DNA from: Chalciporus piperatus
Lineage: Eukaryota; Basidiomycota; Agaricomycetes; Boletales; Boletaceae
Length of the DNA stretch: 64,000 nt
NCBI GenBank assembly: GCA_038093975.1
Contig: JBBPTG010000011.1
Coordinates: 291,832 to 355,831, forward strand
Direction: 5' to 3'
The position numbers and the translations under genes are program-made. Below, in pieces: positions 35,575 to 45,917 of this stretch. The notes beneath the pieces are model-generated. The model saw only the letters and a list, made by a program, of their open reading frames with translations. It was not told the origin of the DNA and did not search any database. Position 1 is the first letter of the stretch. Each line of letters begins with the position of its first letter.

Positions 35575-37318
35575 TTATACATTCTTGCGGTGCTCCTGAA
35601 TTACCATGAGAATCGTTTGAATTGACGAGACAAAATGAACGCACCGGAGCATGTGTGGTCTCATGATCGACATGCACGAAGGCACGTTCGACGTTCGGTA
35701 ATTCTTCAAGTTTATCTTGAAGTTGCTGAGAGACATCATGGGCTTTCCATAAAGGAGTTGAGGCGGTCATGACTATATCGACCTCGACGAAATATTTCTG
35801 CGGGATGCCTGTTAGTAACGTCAAGGCGGAGGACAGCAGAAACTTTACCGGTCCACTGTGGTAAGCACGGACAGTATCGATCTTCTCTATGTCTTCGCTG
35901 AACGTCGTGGCTTTGTATATAACGAGTTGGAGAAATTCGTTGGGGGCGGACTTGCCAGCAAGGTGACCGAACTGCTCATACATTGTTTGTCCCCAAGCGA
36001 TAATGACACCTGCGCCGATCTGGGAAATCATAAGTCAACAAGAAACCCATGAAAGCGACTGCTTACGAGGATGGCCCCAACAGGGTCCAACCACCACTTC
36101 AATTTACTACCTGCAGCAGACATGATGATACCTAGTATAATATTAGAAGAATAAAAATCTAGTTCGTCCCGAGTACTTACCGAACCCGTTGATAGCTATA
36201 TCGTTGCGATGATCCTCCCAGAGGACGTGGACTTGGCTCGATTTCGCTCGTAGGGTATGACAGTATATGAAGAGAGCGATCTTGATGCCTAATCAATGAC
36301 TGTTTGACGATTGTGGGGTAAGACCAATGAACTCTGATCACCTAAAGCAACGCCGACCGCAACGATGGACCCAAGGTGGAAGGAATCGTCAAATGTGTGA
36401 GTCATCAACGCCTTAATGGACTCGACGATGACGACAAGGTTGACCGAAGACATACTATGCGAATAAATGACGGTTCAACACGAGCCGGGAGTAATAATCC
36501 AAAATTCACTAACAGAGCACCTATAGACATCGGTTAGGAGTCGAACCTAAAAATCAAGGAAATATTTCACCATAAATGATGTTCCCAATGGTCTCCAAAC
36601 GAGCACCGCCGACCGGCCACTTGTTTACATCCATTTTCATTGCCTGCTTATTGATCAGATACAAGAAGAGGTTACTTCCAAAGTCGAAGCAAGCGTCAAT
36701 CCCTGTGGCAATCAAAGAGAGTGACGTGGAAGACACAGCAGCGTAGACTGTTGTTGACATGGTGAGATATCAATGCATTGGCGCAGAAAGAGAGATAACG
36801 CACGCTGGAGGACGCAAAGGATGAAATTTGCGATCATACTTGCCCAGACAGCGATTCTGATCTGGATTGACCACGTCGAGTAGGTACAGCATTGTGGGGC
36901 AGAAAGCGGCAGGCTCACCGATAAACGAGAAGCTTCCTGATCCTCTTTCGCTTCTTTCGTGTGATCATCCATTGATTTCAGAAGTGAAACGATGAGCTTA
37001 AGGTATACCGGCGTGATGTGATTGCAGTGTGCAGAGAATGTGGAAGGTACGCACGTCGTTCTGCTTTCGGTGATACCTCTCAAGGGACTTGCCCATATGA
37101 CGACGGCGTAACTGGAAGAGTTCCTCGTCGGTTTTCAATCCATCTCGAAACATGTAGGGGTCTTGAGGCGCTCCTGCACTGGTGCGTGGTTGCCTTTCTA
37201 TATCATCCTTACTTGCCTCCCCGACATCGTGGAGCTGTGTGGCAACGGTTAACCTGATCTGTTGACAAAGAAGACATGAATCTACCTCTGGTGAAGATGA
37301 TGGACTTGGGGGACGCAT
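35575..37318 (-). CDS. Cation diffusion facilitator (CDF/MTP-type) metal transporter
   Basis: Metal/proton antiporter with six helices and a cytosolic C-terminal domain; the order resembles the Mn-type MTP8-11 group. Start ATG 37318 (MRPPSPSSSPE). The long hydrophilic N-terminus carries MFRDGLKTDEELFQLRRRHM and LERYHRKQND. Helix 2 reads SLSLIATGIDACFDFGSNLF with the D-x3-D metal site, then NKWPVGGARLETIGNIIYG, then MSSVNLVVIVESIKALM. Helix 5 has HVLWEDHRNDIAINGFGI with H-x3-D. The C-terminal domain reads AYHSGPKYFVEVDIVMTAST, LEELPNVERAFVHVDHETTH, ending APEHRKNV after a last intron. To join IIYG to MSSVNL in frame, a 7-nt micro-exon (36514-36520) seems needed. Metal specificity is inference. 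Confidence 0.86.
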
Positions 37319-38101
37319 GGTGGGAGGCAGAGGGAGGCTGGGAAGGAGAAGGGAAATGAGGAGCAAGCCAAGTGCAAGCTCTAATTAAGTATCGGCGAGA
37401 CGAAACACGGCTGCTGATGCATGATATGACGCCTGACAGCGAGCATAGCAATTGTGCCCGATTCAGACTCGCCTTCCTCCTGCCAAGTCAAAGTTACAAC
37501 TTACGATGGTTGACCAAGGCGACAGCCAATCGCTGGCTCTACTACTCCTCGTCTTCGTCGTTCTCATGTAAATATTCCTTCAGTTTCGTCTCCCTTCCAT
37601 ACTAATCATTTACTAGCGTTGCCAGCCTTGGATGGTGTATGCTGTCGTCATGCATGGGTCGCGACATACTGCAATCGCTCTCCGAATTCTGGCAGTTTCT
37701 GGTGGTGTCGATCACTGGTCCCTCGCGTCAAAGGCGGCCGTTTGGAGATGAGATCGATGAAATGTGGGAGATGGAACGCAGACGTGGACCATACTAGCAG
37801 GAATTCAGAGTCCATCGACCGAGGCCCATCTGTACTCCAAACGTTGTTCATTGTCCGGAATACCATCTTCGTCATCGAGCACACGATGACGTCTTTCAGC
37901 TTCGACCTATGACGTGGTGAGTGAGCTCCCCGCCCAATCTGGCAGTCCCCCTGGGGTATAAAAACCCGTTGGTCTCGTTCGCTCATCCTTACCCCCCTTC
38001 CTTCTTCCTCTCCCATCCCTGTATCCTCTCTTCCGTCTTATAATCGTAAAAAAACAACCTACTCATACTTGCGTCTTGCTCTGTCCAAGTTCATTTCTAC
38101 C
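37319..38101. promoter_or_regulatory. Divergent region, CDF gene / secreted repeat protein
   Basis: A 783-bp gap between divergent starts. Its right end is a strong-looking core promoter for the secreted protein: a CCCAATC element near 37,933, a TATA box at 37957-37964 and a pyrimidine-rich tract at about 37,987-38,035. I see no gene in the rest. Confidence 0.55.
37957..37964 (+). promoter_or_regulatory. TATA box of the secreted repeat protein gene
   Basis: TATAAAAA lies 138 bp upstream of the start at 38102 and is followed by a CT-rich stretch, an arrangement typical of highly expressed fungal genes. Confidence 0.65.
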
Positions 38102-38864
38102 ATGCGTTTCACTTCCGTCTCCTTGGCTCTCCTCGTCCTCGCCCGCTCCGTGACAACCGGTGTCTACGCTGCCCCGGCTTATGCTGACGCACAGCTCTGT
38201 AAGTTGTCATCCTTGTTGAATACCGTCTATTCTCACTGCATTCGGCGCAGACGTCGCTGATTTGCCCCAACGAGACCTTGTCTCTAACCTCCTCGGCACC
38301 GTGACCACTCTCGTCGACGAGCTCTTGGGTGAAGCTCCTGTTCCATTGCCTACGGATGTCATACAGCAGATCATCCAAAAGCTCCAGCAGGCCGGGAGCG
38401 CCGCCGGCGCGTTGCCCGTCAGAGCGCTTCCATCCTCTTCCTCCCCAGCGTCCCTGAAGCCCTCGGTACCGTTGCCGACTGTCTCTTCCACGACGATGAC
38501 GACGACGACGACGACGACGACAAGTCACACCGCGCCCGTTGCTGCAGCCCAGACCAGTGTCACCCACCCAAGCATGAGTAGCGCCAGCCACCCGTCGGGT
38601 CACCCTTTGAGCCCGTCAAGTCACCCTTTGAGCCCGTCAAGTCACCCTTTGAGCCCGTCAGGTCACCCTTCGAGCCCGCCGCGAGCTTCCACGACATCAA
38701 GGATGCGCAGACAGTCGCCGCCGTCACTGCCTTTGCCTACTGCGGTTCTCTCGACACCACTGAGCATCGTGAAGCAAGGCCCGCCAACGCCATCAGCGTC
38801 TCACTCGAGCTCGACGACCAGTTCAGTTCAAGGTTCAGCTAGCGCGACCTCCACCCGGGTTTGA
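38102..38864 (+). CDS. Secreted Ser/Thr/Pro-rich repeat protein
   Basis: Product of about 235 residues with no named domain. It begins with a clear signal peptide (MRFTSVSLALLVLARSV, cut after VYA or APA). An intron of about 50 nt joins DAQL to YVADLPQRDLVSNLLGTVTT. The segment VTTLVDELLGEAPVPLPTDV, IQQIIQKLQQAGS forms a short helical domain. The rest is Ser/Thr/Pro-rich with a Thr run coded by (ACG)n at about 38,490-38,520, then four SHPLSPS-type heptads coded by a 21-bp repeat, and a Ser/Thr-rich tail ending SATSTRV. This composition predicts heavy O-glycosylation. No GPI signal is seen. It could be a cell-wall or extracellular protein; function unknown. Confidence 0.8.
38599..38682 (+). 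repeat. 21-bp coding minisatellite, four copies
   Basis: Unit GTCACCCTTTGAGCCCGTCA plus A/G, repeated four times; the last copy has three or four changes. It keeps frame and encodes SHPLSPS heptads of the secreted protein, so copy-number change would not shift the frame. Confidence 0.9.
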
Positions 38865-39117
38865 TTGTGTAAATGGAGATGCCCAGGCAAGATCTGTGTC
38901 TGTAGATCTTGTAACCCTCGCATGTACTTTTGACAAATGGAGTTGGTTGAACACATGATGAGAATGCTTTGAAGACAGTCGGTATATGTCCTCGGGCGGT
39001 TACAGTGCGTCGTTTCTTCTCCAGGTTATCGTTCCTGGTCACGTGCAGACAACGATGAGGATGTCCAGACTCTTATGCAACTCTTATGGTGAATCATTCT
39101 CGTTCTGCCTCATACAT

Positions 39118-39651
39118 CTAAAGCCCTTCGATGTCTAGCTCGTAGACAGTGATTCTACCGAAAAAGTCTGAACTCTTCTCGAACACAAGCCTCATGCACT
39201 GGATATCCTTTCCTCCTTCACCAGGTAGTTCGAATACCTGGCGTCGGTTGACGTCTTCTGGATGAATGTGAGTCCACGTCGTCCACACTGGCTCTTCAGA
39301 AGATACAGCAACGTCCACCACGCACTGCGTTCCGACGAACCCTCCCTGAAACGTCAGGGCTATCCGCCGCGGGAATACAGGCTCAGGAAACACGAGCTGG
39401 ATAAACTGTGGGAGTCCCTGAATGACCAAGGTTAATTGCGGTTCCTGTGGTAAGCAGTGCACTACCTGTTGAGATGTCCAGCAAGTCTCTGGATTGCCAT
39501 CCGTAAGGTGCTTCTTACCGACTGTTTTGTCTAGGACCGAGCTTACTCTGATAGGATGGATATCAACCGATGGTCCCATACTGCCCCAGCGAAAGAAAAC
39601 TGACTTGACTTTCGTGTCAGAGGTTATCAGCGACCTGTAAACGGTTGACAT
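39118..39651 (-). CDS. NR2C2AP/TRA16-like discoidin-fold protein
   Basis: Small conserved eukaryotic protein related to human nuclear receptor 2C2-associated protein. The frame is open from ATG 39651 to TAG/TAA at 39118; a 48-nt in-frame intron (about 39,420-39,468) lies between CWTSQQ and GLPQFIQLVFPEPVFPRRIA. Conserved blocks are RVSSVLDKTVGKKHLTDGNP, ETCWTSQQ, LTFQGGFVGTQC, HPEDVNRRQVFELP and FEKSSDFFGRITVYELDIEG, in the same order as in the human protein (SSVLNRNTRQFGKKHL, DATDFFGRVVIYHL). The fold is a galactose-binding-like beta sandwich. The molecular role in fungi is unknown; nuclear receptors are absent, so the human name does not describe function here. Confidence 0.85.
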   Translation of the reverse strand: MSTVYRSLITSDTKVKSVFFRWGSMGPSVDIHPIRVSSVLDKTVGKKHLTDGNPETCWTSQQVVHCLPQEPQLTLVIQGLPQFIQLVFPEPVFPRRIALTFQGGFVGTQCVVDVAVSSEEPVWTTWTHIHPEDVNRRQVFELPGEGGKDIQCMRLVFEKSSDFFGRITVYELDIEGL

Positions 39652-39772
39652 CGCCTTCCTTGCTGTAAAGCATGCTCACAGGACATCTCCGAGTCGATGC
39701 TGCTGTGCTAGTGCGTGGGAACGTCATCTTTGAACAATTATATACACCCAATGGACTCCAACGGATCTATCT
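39652..39772. promoter_or_regulatory. Short divergent promoter, NR2C2AP-like / PTP
   Basis: Only 121 bp separate the two start codons. A TATATACA sequence near 39,739-39,746 lies about 30 bp before the PTP start and may serve it or be part of the leader. Confidence 0.5.
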
Positions 39773-41005
39773 ATGACCCTCCCAGTTCATTCCATCGACA
39801 TGCCCAACGCCCCAAGCGCTACTATCCCACCGTGGCTCACCCAGGCCCATGAAGCTGTTTATCAGCAAGGCATATTCACAGAACTATCCAAACGAGAGAA
39901 AGAGCGCCAAAGCTATCGCGATCCTCCCCATCCGAGCAACGACGGCAACACATCGCCCCTGCGCAAGCTTCTGTCGGGCAAACCCACCCCTTCACAATCA
40001 GAAGAGCCCGATCTCTCCAAATATTATTCCGTCGCGATCGGTCGTGATCCCCAAAACAAATGGGGCAATCGCTACTCAAACATCGAACCCTACGACCGCA
40101 CACGTGTCATCGTAGGCGTTTCTCCCAATGCCTGCTTGGGTTGTGGAGATGGTCAAGGGAGATACTTCAATGGGAATTGGGTGAAAGAGTTGCATGGAGG
40201 GAAATGGTGGATCGCCACTCAAGCGCCACTCCGGGATACTGCACATTCGTTCCTCAGCGTCCTCAGTCAACCCGTTGGTTCATCATCAGACCCATCGTTC
40301 CCCAAAGGGAGTCGGGTACGCACCGTCGTGCAGCTAACTCTCGACTTCGAAAAGGGTCGGAACAAGGCGCACTCGTACTTCTCCGTCAGCCAATCGATGA
40401 CAATCAATCCAGAGCCCAGGACGGAAGCGCCAGGGCCCAGGACGGAAATGCCACCATTCGTCGTGACTGTGAAGGAGCAGACAAAAATCGATGAGGCAAA
40501 TTGTATCCAGAGGAAGGTGTCATTCGTCCCTCAGGGTGACACGACCTCGAAACCTGTCACATTCACCCACATGTTATATATGGCGTGGCCAGACCACGGC
40601 ATTCCAGAGGAGAAGGATCGAGCTAGCCTGTTGAAGTTCTTGGCTCTCGTAGACCAAGTCAACAAAGATCCCCAGTCCCCTGGTGCAGCTGACCATCTGG
40701 ATCCACCGATCATGACCAACTGTTCGGCAGGAGTGGGGAGAACGGGAACGTTCATTGCAATTTCGTCGCTGCTCCGCTATTACAACCTTCTTGATCCTAA
40801 CTCACCCCCCCGCGACACCTCCCTTCCAGCTCCTAAGAGTCTGACCTTGCTGGGCCCGACTTCTCTTGATCCCGTCGCTCAGGAGATCGACAATCTACGA
40901 GAGCAGCGCCCAGATATGGTACAGAGAAAGGAACAGATGGCGCTTGTATACCAGATGTTGGAGCAAGGGTTTCTAAACAAGTCAAGTGCTGCCGAGAGGT
41001 TGTAG
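39773..41005 (+). CDS. Protein tyrosine phosphatase, classical type
   Basis: Intronless 410-residue protein. Residues about 95-400 form a classical PTP domain: NKWGNRYSNIEPYDRTRV, then GKWWIATQAPLRDTAHSF, TVVQLTLDFEKGRNKAHSYF, the WPD loop in MLYMAWPDHGIPEE, the phosphate loop NCSAGVGRTGTFIAISSLL, and the Q-loop region LREQRPDMVQRKEQMALVYQ. The catalytic Cys, Arg, WPD Asp and Gln are all present. One change stands out: the residue before the Cys is Asn instead of the near-universal His. The N-terminal 90 residues are hydrophilic and Pro-rich with no known domain. A 13-residue near-repeat PEPRTEAPGPRTEMP sits in the middle. It probably acts on MAPK or related phosphotyrosine, by family analogy with yeast Ptp1-Ptp3. 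Confidence 0.93.
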   Translation: MTLPVHSIDMPNAPSATIPPWLTQAHEAVYQQGIFTELSKREKERQSYRDPPHPSNDGNTSPLRKLLSGKPTPSQSEEPDLSKYYSVAIGRDPQNKWGNRYSNIEPYDRTRVIVGVSPNACLGCGDGQGRYFNGNWVKELHGGKWWIATQAPLRDTAHSFLSVLSQPVGSSSDPSFPKGSRVRTVVQLTLDFEKGRNKAHSYFSVSQSMTINPEPRTEAPGPRTEMPPFVVTVKEQTKIDEANCIQRKVSFVPQGDTTSKPVTFTHMLYMAWPDHGIPEEKDRASLLKFLALVDQVNKDPQSPGAADHLDPPIMTNCSAGVGRTGTFIAISSLLRYYNLLDPNSPPRDTSLPAPKSLTLLGPTSLDPVAQEIDNLREQRPDMVQRKEQMALVYQMLEQGFLNKSSAAERL

Positions 41006-41157
41006 GAGTCGTGCTGTTCTTGTTGCGGACGAGACTTGAATACCATGCATAGATCGTAATCGGTGTATACTGGACTTGTATCAATAATACCTCCTCCCAC
41101 CCCTGACTGGTCACGTATTTACTAAGCTGTTCCGCGGTCCCGTAGGAGCGCCGTGGT

Positions 41158-42527
41158 ATGCTTGCCTTTGCCCGCCGACTCTCGTCCGTCTCCCGCCAGT
41201 TCTCAACAAGTTCGTTCAGAATGACACACCCGTCTACAATCCAAGCTATCACCATCGCCAAGAATGGTGGACCCGAAGTGATTGAGAAAACGGAAATCCC
41301 CTTCCCAAAGATCGAGCCCGGTCATATCGTCGTGAAGGTACATATCATCATTTCCTTTCCGCTTGTCGTGCTGACATAGCCCAAGGCTGAATACCTCGGT
41401 GTCAACTTCATTGACACTTACTACAGGCAAGGCTGCTTCCTGACAACAAGCCTGCTCGAGTCCTCATTAGAGATTCAGACAAGGTCTTTACCAAATCTCC
41501 AAATTCCCATTCGTCCTTGGCAAGGAGGCTGCTGGTGTGATCACTGGCTTGCCCACCGACGAAGCCGTTCTCAACGATCCCGAGTACCAGAAACGTGGGT
41601 ACAAAATCGGAGGTCGCGTGACTACGGTATGTTTCCACCTCCCGAGTTCTGGTTCTGCATGCTATACTGAACCGGACGGTACCACCAGGATAACCTCGGT
41701 GCACACGCACAGTATGTTTCCGTACCATGGAAGACCGTATATCCTATCCCCGAAACCATCTCAACTCTCACCGCAGCCTCGGCTTTCCTCCAGGGTATGA
41801 CTGCTATCACGTTCATGGAGGAGGCATACAACGTCCAAAAGGGTGACATCATTCTCATTCATACCGTCGCTGGTGGTCTCGGACTTTTATTCTGCCAGCT
41901 CGCCAAATCTAGGGGTGCCACTGTTATCGGGACGACGTCAACCGAGGAGAAGGCAGCGATCGCAAAGCAGAATGGGGCTGATCATGTTATTCTTTATAAG
42001 AAGGAGAACACTGTGCAGAGGGTTTCGGAGATTACGAACGGGGAGGGTGTACATGCCGTCTTTGATGGCGTTGGTAAAGACACGTGAGTCCGAGTAGTGA
42101 CGATTCATTTGGTGCTTTCGACGAGCCCCCATCCCGCTCTTAGCTTCGACTCCAACTTTGAGATGTTGAGAAGGAAGGGTACGCTCGTTTCAGTGGGAAA
42201 TGCGTCGGGTGCTGTTCCACCTTTCCCTCCATTGAAGCTTATACAGAAGAACTTGAAGCTTCTCCGCCCGACGTACGTACATCTAATCCAGTTCTTTGAC
42301 AGGCTCTATAATATTGATGATGCATGTATCTCAGGGTTGGAAACTATGCATACACCGCGAGCGAGATCAACTACTACGGAAACAAACTCTGGAGCCTCGT
42401 CGAGAACGGGTCCTTGAAGCCAATCACACACAAGGTGTACCCATTCACGACAGAAGGTGTGAGGGAGGCACAGTCGGACTTGACGGGTGGAAAGACGGTT
42501 GGCAAGCTGGTTATAAAGGTTGACTAG
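41158..42527 (+). CDS. ZTA1: NADPH:quinone reductase, zeta-crystallin type
   Basis: Zinc-free medium-chain reductase that reduces quinones with NADPH. The first 20 residues (MLAFARRLSSVSRQFSTSSF) look like a mitochondrial presequence, followed by an internal Met start. Exons give IQAITIAKNGGPEVIEKTEI, EYLGVNFIDTYYRQGLYQIS, FPFVLGKEAAGVITGLP, DNLGAHAQYVSVPWKTVYPI, GMTAITFMEEAYNVQKGD, the nucleotide-binding segment HTVAGGLGLLFCQLAKSRGA, VFDGVGKDTFDSNFEMLRRK and SLVENGSLKPITHKVYPF. It ends GKLVIKVD with TAG at 42525-42527. The intron at 41427-41478 begins with GC rather than GT (CAG|GCAAGG ... TTCAG), the only placing that restores the YYRQGLY sequence. Length of about 345 residues is normal plus presequence. 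Confidence 0.92.
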
Positions 42528-43584
42528 GGGGTGGACAGTGATCCCGGCGCTGGTATGGATGTTCCACTTTCAAAGGTGGCGGTCATGGACGAGGAAACGA
42601 AGAAGGAAGCGATCGAGTGTAGTGTATGATTTCTGTTTGAATATACCGTTTCCATTCGCCACTTTAATGACACGCCAGGGGCTTCAGAACCGAAAATGGC
42701 AGGGGCCGGCCCTGAACCCCGTATTTTATCAAGTCGACTCACCCTCTCTTCGTCTTCTCTCGGGAACCACATGTGGTAACCCCCGCACTCGTGTACACCT
42801 CGTGTGAGGACATTCCCTAGCCATCTATCATGGCCACTTTTACTAATCTTCTCTACAGTCAGAGCTGCGGTAATCCTTCATGCCGTACGTCCGGTATGGA
42901 GGAACAAGATAATGGCCCTTTCTTCAGTCGTGTTTACAGGCTGAGGTATGTCTGAGTCCTATAACTTCTGTGCGAAGCACGACCGTCAACGTCTGAATCC
43001 ATTTCTAGTTAGTTCCGTTGATCAAGCCTGATCGTCGATCCTTGCTGGTCGTCTCGGTCTCGCTCTCACAGAGCAGGAGCACCTGTGCTCCGACGCTTCG
43101 TACGTAAAAAAAACTCCTCGAGTATTTGGGTGCAAATGTCCTGACCCGACGCAGTGTGCGCTTGTCAGGCTACTGCTGAATTCGCTTCCTCCATATCGGT
43201 CGTGCTCCCCCGTGGCCTTGGGTCGCGGAGTGTTGCAGCACATGTGCCGATGTATGTGATTGAAGAGGTTCCACGCTTTGCCTTCGAAGCTTTCCACAAA
43301 TCAATTACCCCAGGTCGAAGTCTTGGAACCTCGCGTTCCAAGCACGTATGTTACTAGTCAAGTATGTAGCATACTCGCAACAGAGATTTTGTCTAGCTAG
43401 TAGCGCTTCTGAGAGACCACCCGAAAATATTGTTGAGATCAATTTCAGGCCGCGAGCACTTCAGCAAACCTGCGTGACACAGTGTGACATTCGTCCGAGT
43501 TGACCGTCTTAGAATTACACTTTTCGGATTCTACTGGGAGGGAGATTCAGTTTTGAGTTGGTTTTGAGCCTCTCAGCTAACTGT
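42528..43584. other. Intergenic stretch with an unresolved small plus-strand candidate
   Basis: About 1 kb between ZTA1 and SerRS. A possible small spliced gene begins at ATG 42830 (MATFTNLLYSQSCGNPSCRT) with donor-like GTATGT after VYRL at about 42,947. A later plus-strand frame (CQATAEFASSISVVLPRGLG to 43,357) is flanked by plausible splice sites. I could not join the exons in one frame without a stop, and recognise no family, so I do not call a gene. Confidence 0.3.
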
Positions 43585-45221
43585 ATGTCTTTGATACCCC
43601 CTCTGGCCTCTCGTGCTTGCCGTCGTGGCCAGTTGAGCTCAATTTTCAACACAGGTATGTCATCTTTTGGAGTCTTTCAGTGGCTTCCTAAATCACCTAC
43701 ATTGATATTTTTCAACAGCAGCTACGAGCAAGAGATTGGCTTCCAAGAATGCTGCGAATGCACTGCCTACCCCTGCCGTCCTTCCCAAGCCTCGGCTTGA
43801 CTATCGGGCGATCACAGATTCTATAGTCTACAAGTCACATAATGCTTTCAACCGAAAATTTCCCCTGCCAGTCGGTGCGTTGCAATCCATCGCCCGCTCC
43901 TACGCAGAACAGAAGGAGATTTCTGGTCGGCTTGACTTCAAGCGACATACACAATCCCTTCTCGGGAATCGCATTCGCACAATCAAGGACCCAACGGAAA
44001 AGCAGGCTGTACTCGCTGAAGCCAAAGCTTTGAAGGTCGAGGTCTTGCTTCTTGAGGAGAAATTAGCTGCCATCGAGGAAGAGCTTCTTGGGCTCGCACT
44101 ACATCTTCCAAACGATACCCATCCGGAAGCTCCTATTGGCCCAGAAGATGCCGCCACGATTCTGTCGACACATGGTCCTCCTGTTACTCCTCCTAGCGCT
44201 GAACGTGATCATGTTGCTATTGGGCGTGCTCTGGGGCTTTTCGACTTCGAGGCTGGTGCGGTCGTCACAGGGTCATCATGGTACTATCTGCTCAAAGAAG
44301 CTGCTTTACTCGAGACCGCTCTCACAAACTTTGCTATTTCGGTTGCCCTCAAGCATGGCTTCCAGTTCGTGATCACTCCTGATGTCGTTCGCGGAGACGT
44401 GGCCCTACGGTGCGGATTCCAGCCGAGGGATCAGAACACCGAGAACGCTGCCTCTCAGACATATCAGATCTCGGACACTTCACCAGAACTCGTACTCTCT
44501 GGTACGGCTGAAATTCCGCTCGCTGGTCTGTTCGCGAACAAGATCTTCCCGGAAAATACGCTGTCCGCAAAAGTAGTCGGACTCGGTCGTTCATTCAGAG
44601 CTGAGGCTGGTGCTCGTGGCGCCGACACTCGTGGCCTATATCGCGTCCATCAATTCACGAAAGTCGAGCTATTCATTGTAAGCGAGGAGGACTCGAGCGC
44701 GCAACACCTTGAAGAAATTCGGAAAATCCAAACGGAGATATTCGAGTCTTTGAACTTCCCGTTCCGGTAAGACCGACATGACGGACCCCGAGGGTCTCAA
44801 AATCTCATATATTTGCTTTCCCAGCGTTTTGGACATGCCCACTGAAGAGCTTGGGGCAAGCGCTTACAGGAAGTACGACATGGAAGCGTGGATGCCTGGT
44901 AGGGGCTCCTGGGGAGAAATCTCGTCCGCTTCCAATTGCACGGATTACCAGGCGCGACGTCTCCACATCCGATACCGGCGTTCCACGTCATCCAGAGCCC
45001 CCTCGTCAACTTCTGACAATACACCCCCCGCCCAAGCACAAGTGGCTGTCCCATTTGCACACACCCTTAACGGCACTGCAGCCGCCATCCCACGACTCAT
45101 CGTCGCACTGCTGGAAAACGGAGCGCGCTTTGACGAAAAGGGGAAGGTACTAGGCCTTGATTTACCAGTGGCCCTAAGACCATTTTGGATAGGAATGTCG
45201 GACATCGTTAGCTGGGTCTAA
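43585..45221 (+). CDS. DIA4: Seryl-tRNA synthetase, mitochondrial
   Basis: Class II synthetase that charges mitochondrial tRNA-Ser. Start ATG 43585 ([19 protein letters not shown]) gives a basic presequence; an intron (about 43,653-43,718) joins FNT to [15 protein letters not shown]. The N-terminal arm forms a coiled coil ([11 protein letters not shown] to [18 protein letters not shown]). [20 protein letters not shown] and [20 protein letters not shown] are typical SerRS segments. Motif 2 is [20 protein letters not shown] with FTKVELF; the motif 3 region is [39 protein letters not shown] is the serine-recognition TAEI block. A second intron (about 44,769-44,825) splits PFR and [25 protein letters not shown]. 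Length is normal. The presequence and sequence type favour mitochondria over cytosol. Confidence 0.94.
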
Positions 45222-45917
45222 TCGCAATTTGTTTTAAACTTGCAGATGAAGAGTACGAGAGTCACTACTGCCATCATAGCGACGGCGGGAGTTGAGGTTT
45301 GCACGGTAGTCCCGTATTGAGACACGACATCGCACGCGCTTATATCTTTGTTGCTCCCAACTCCTCCCCGAGCCTTCGTGGGGATACTTCTTTTCTACTC
45401 GACTGAGGACCTAGGTGTGGCAGATGACGGTCGACATTCCTTTTGCGCCAAAAATAATCAGTTTTAATCCATTCCACTGCATTTTTGACAGCGGAAAGTC
45501 ATCCACTGCCGGCGCCAGTACACTTGATCAAGGACTGGCTCCCCTGAGGCATAGCAGTTGCCGTGTTTCAAGAGAATTACGAAACACCCGGCAATCGAAT
45601 ATTCGTACTTAGACAAACAGAAGCCTCGAACGCGGCATAGTTCGCGGCAGGGGTTTCTAACTTTGTGTTAAGGATCTTGTTGATTTCGAGCACAGCGACA
45701 CATGCTAGTGATTAGTGAGTGCTACCAAATATAGCAAGTGTTGTAGTCGACTTGAACACAGCTCACAAAGACGTTGTACTCTGACTGACATCGTTGCCAT
45801 GATTTCTGGGAAAAACAAGGCCGGCGTCGGACACCCACAAGGTGAGTTTCAACATGTAAATACCTTTTCACAATATCGCGTTGGAAAGCGAACTCCAAAT
45901 TTCGTCTCTCATCCTCG
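45222..45917. other. Intergenic stretch between SerRS and F-box gene
   Basis: About 700 bp, tandem plus-strand genes on each side; it should hold the F-box promoter. An ATG at 45,801 opens a short frame (MISGKNKAGVGHPQG) that could be an upstream exon or noise. Confidence 0.4.

Noticed and set aside
36523..36552. B-box-like GGTTCGACTCC on the minus strand, possible tRNA gene
   Set aside because: It lies in an intron of the CDF gene; no A box, acceptor stem or anticodon arm can be drawn around it.
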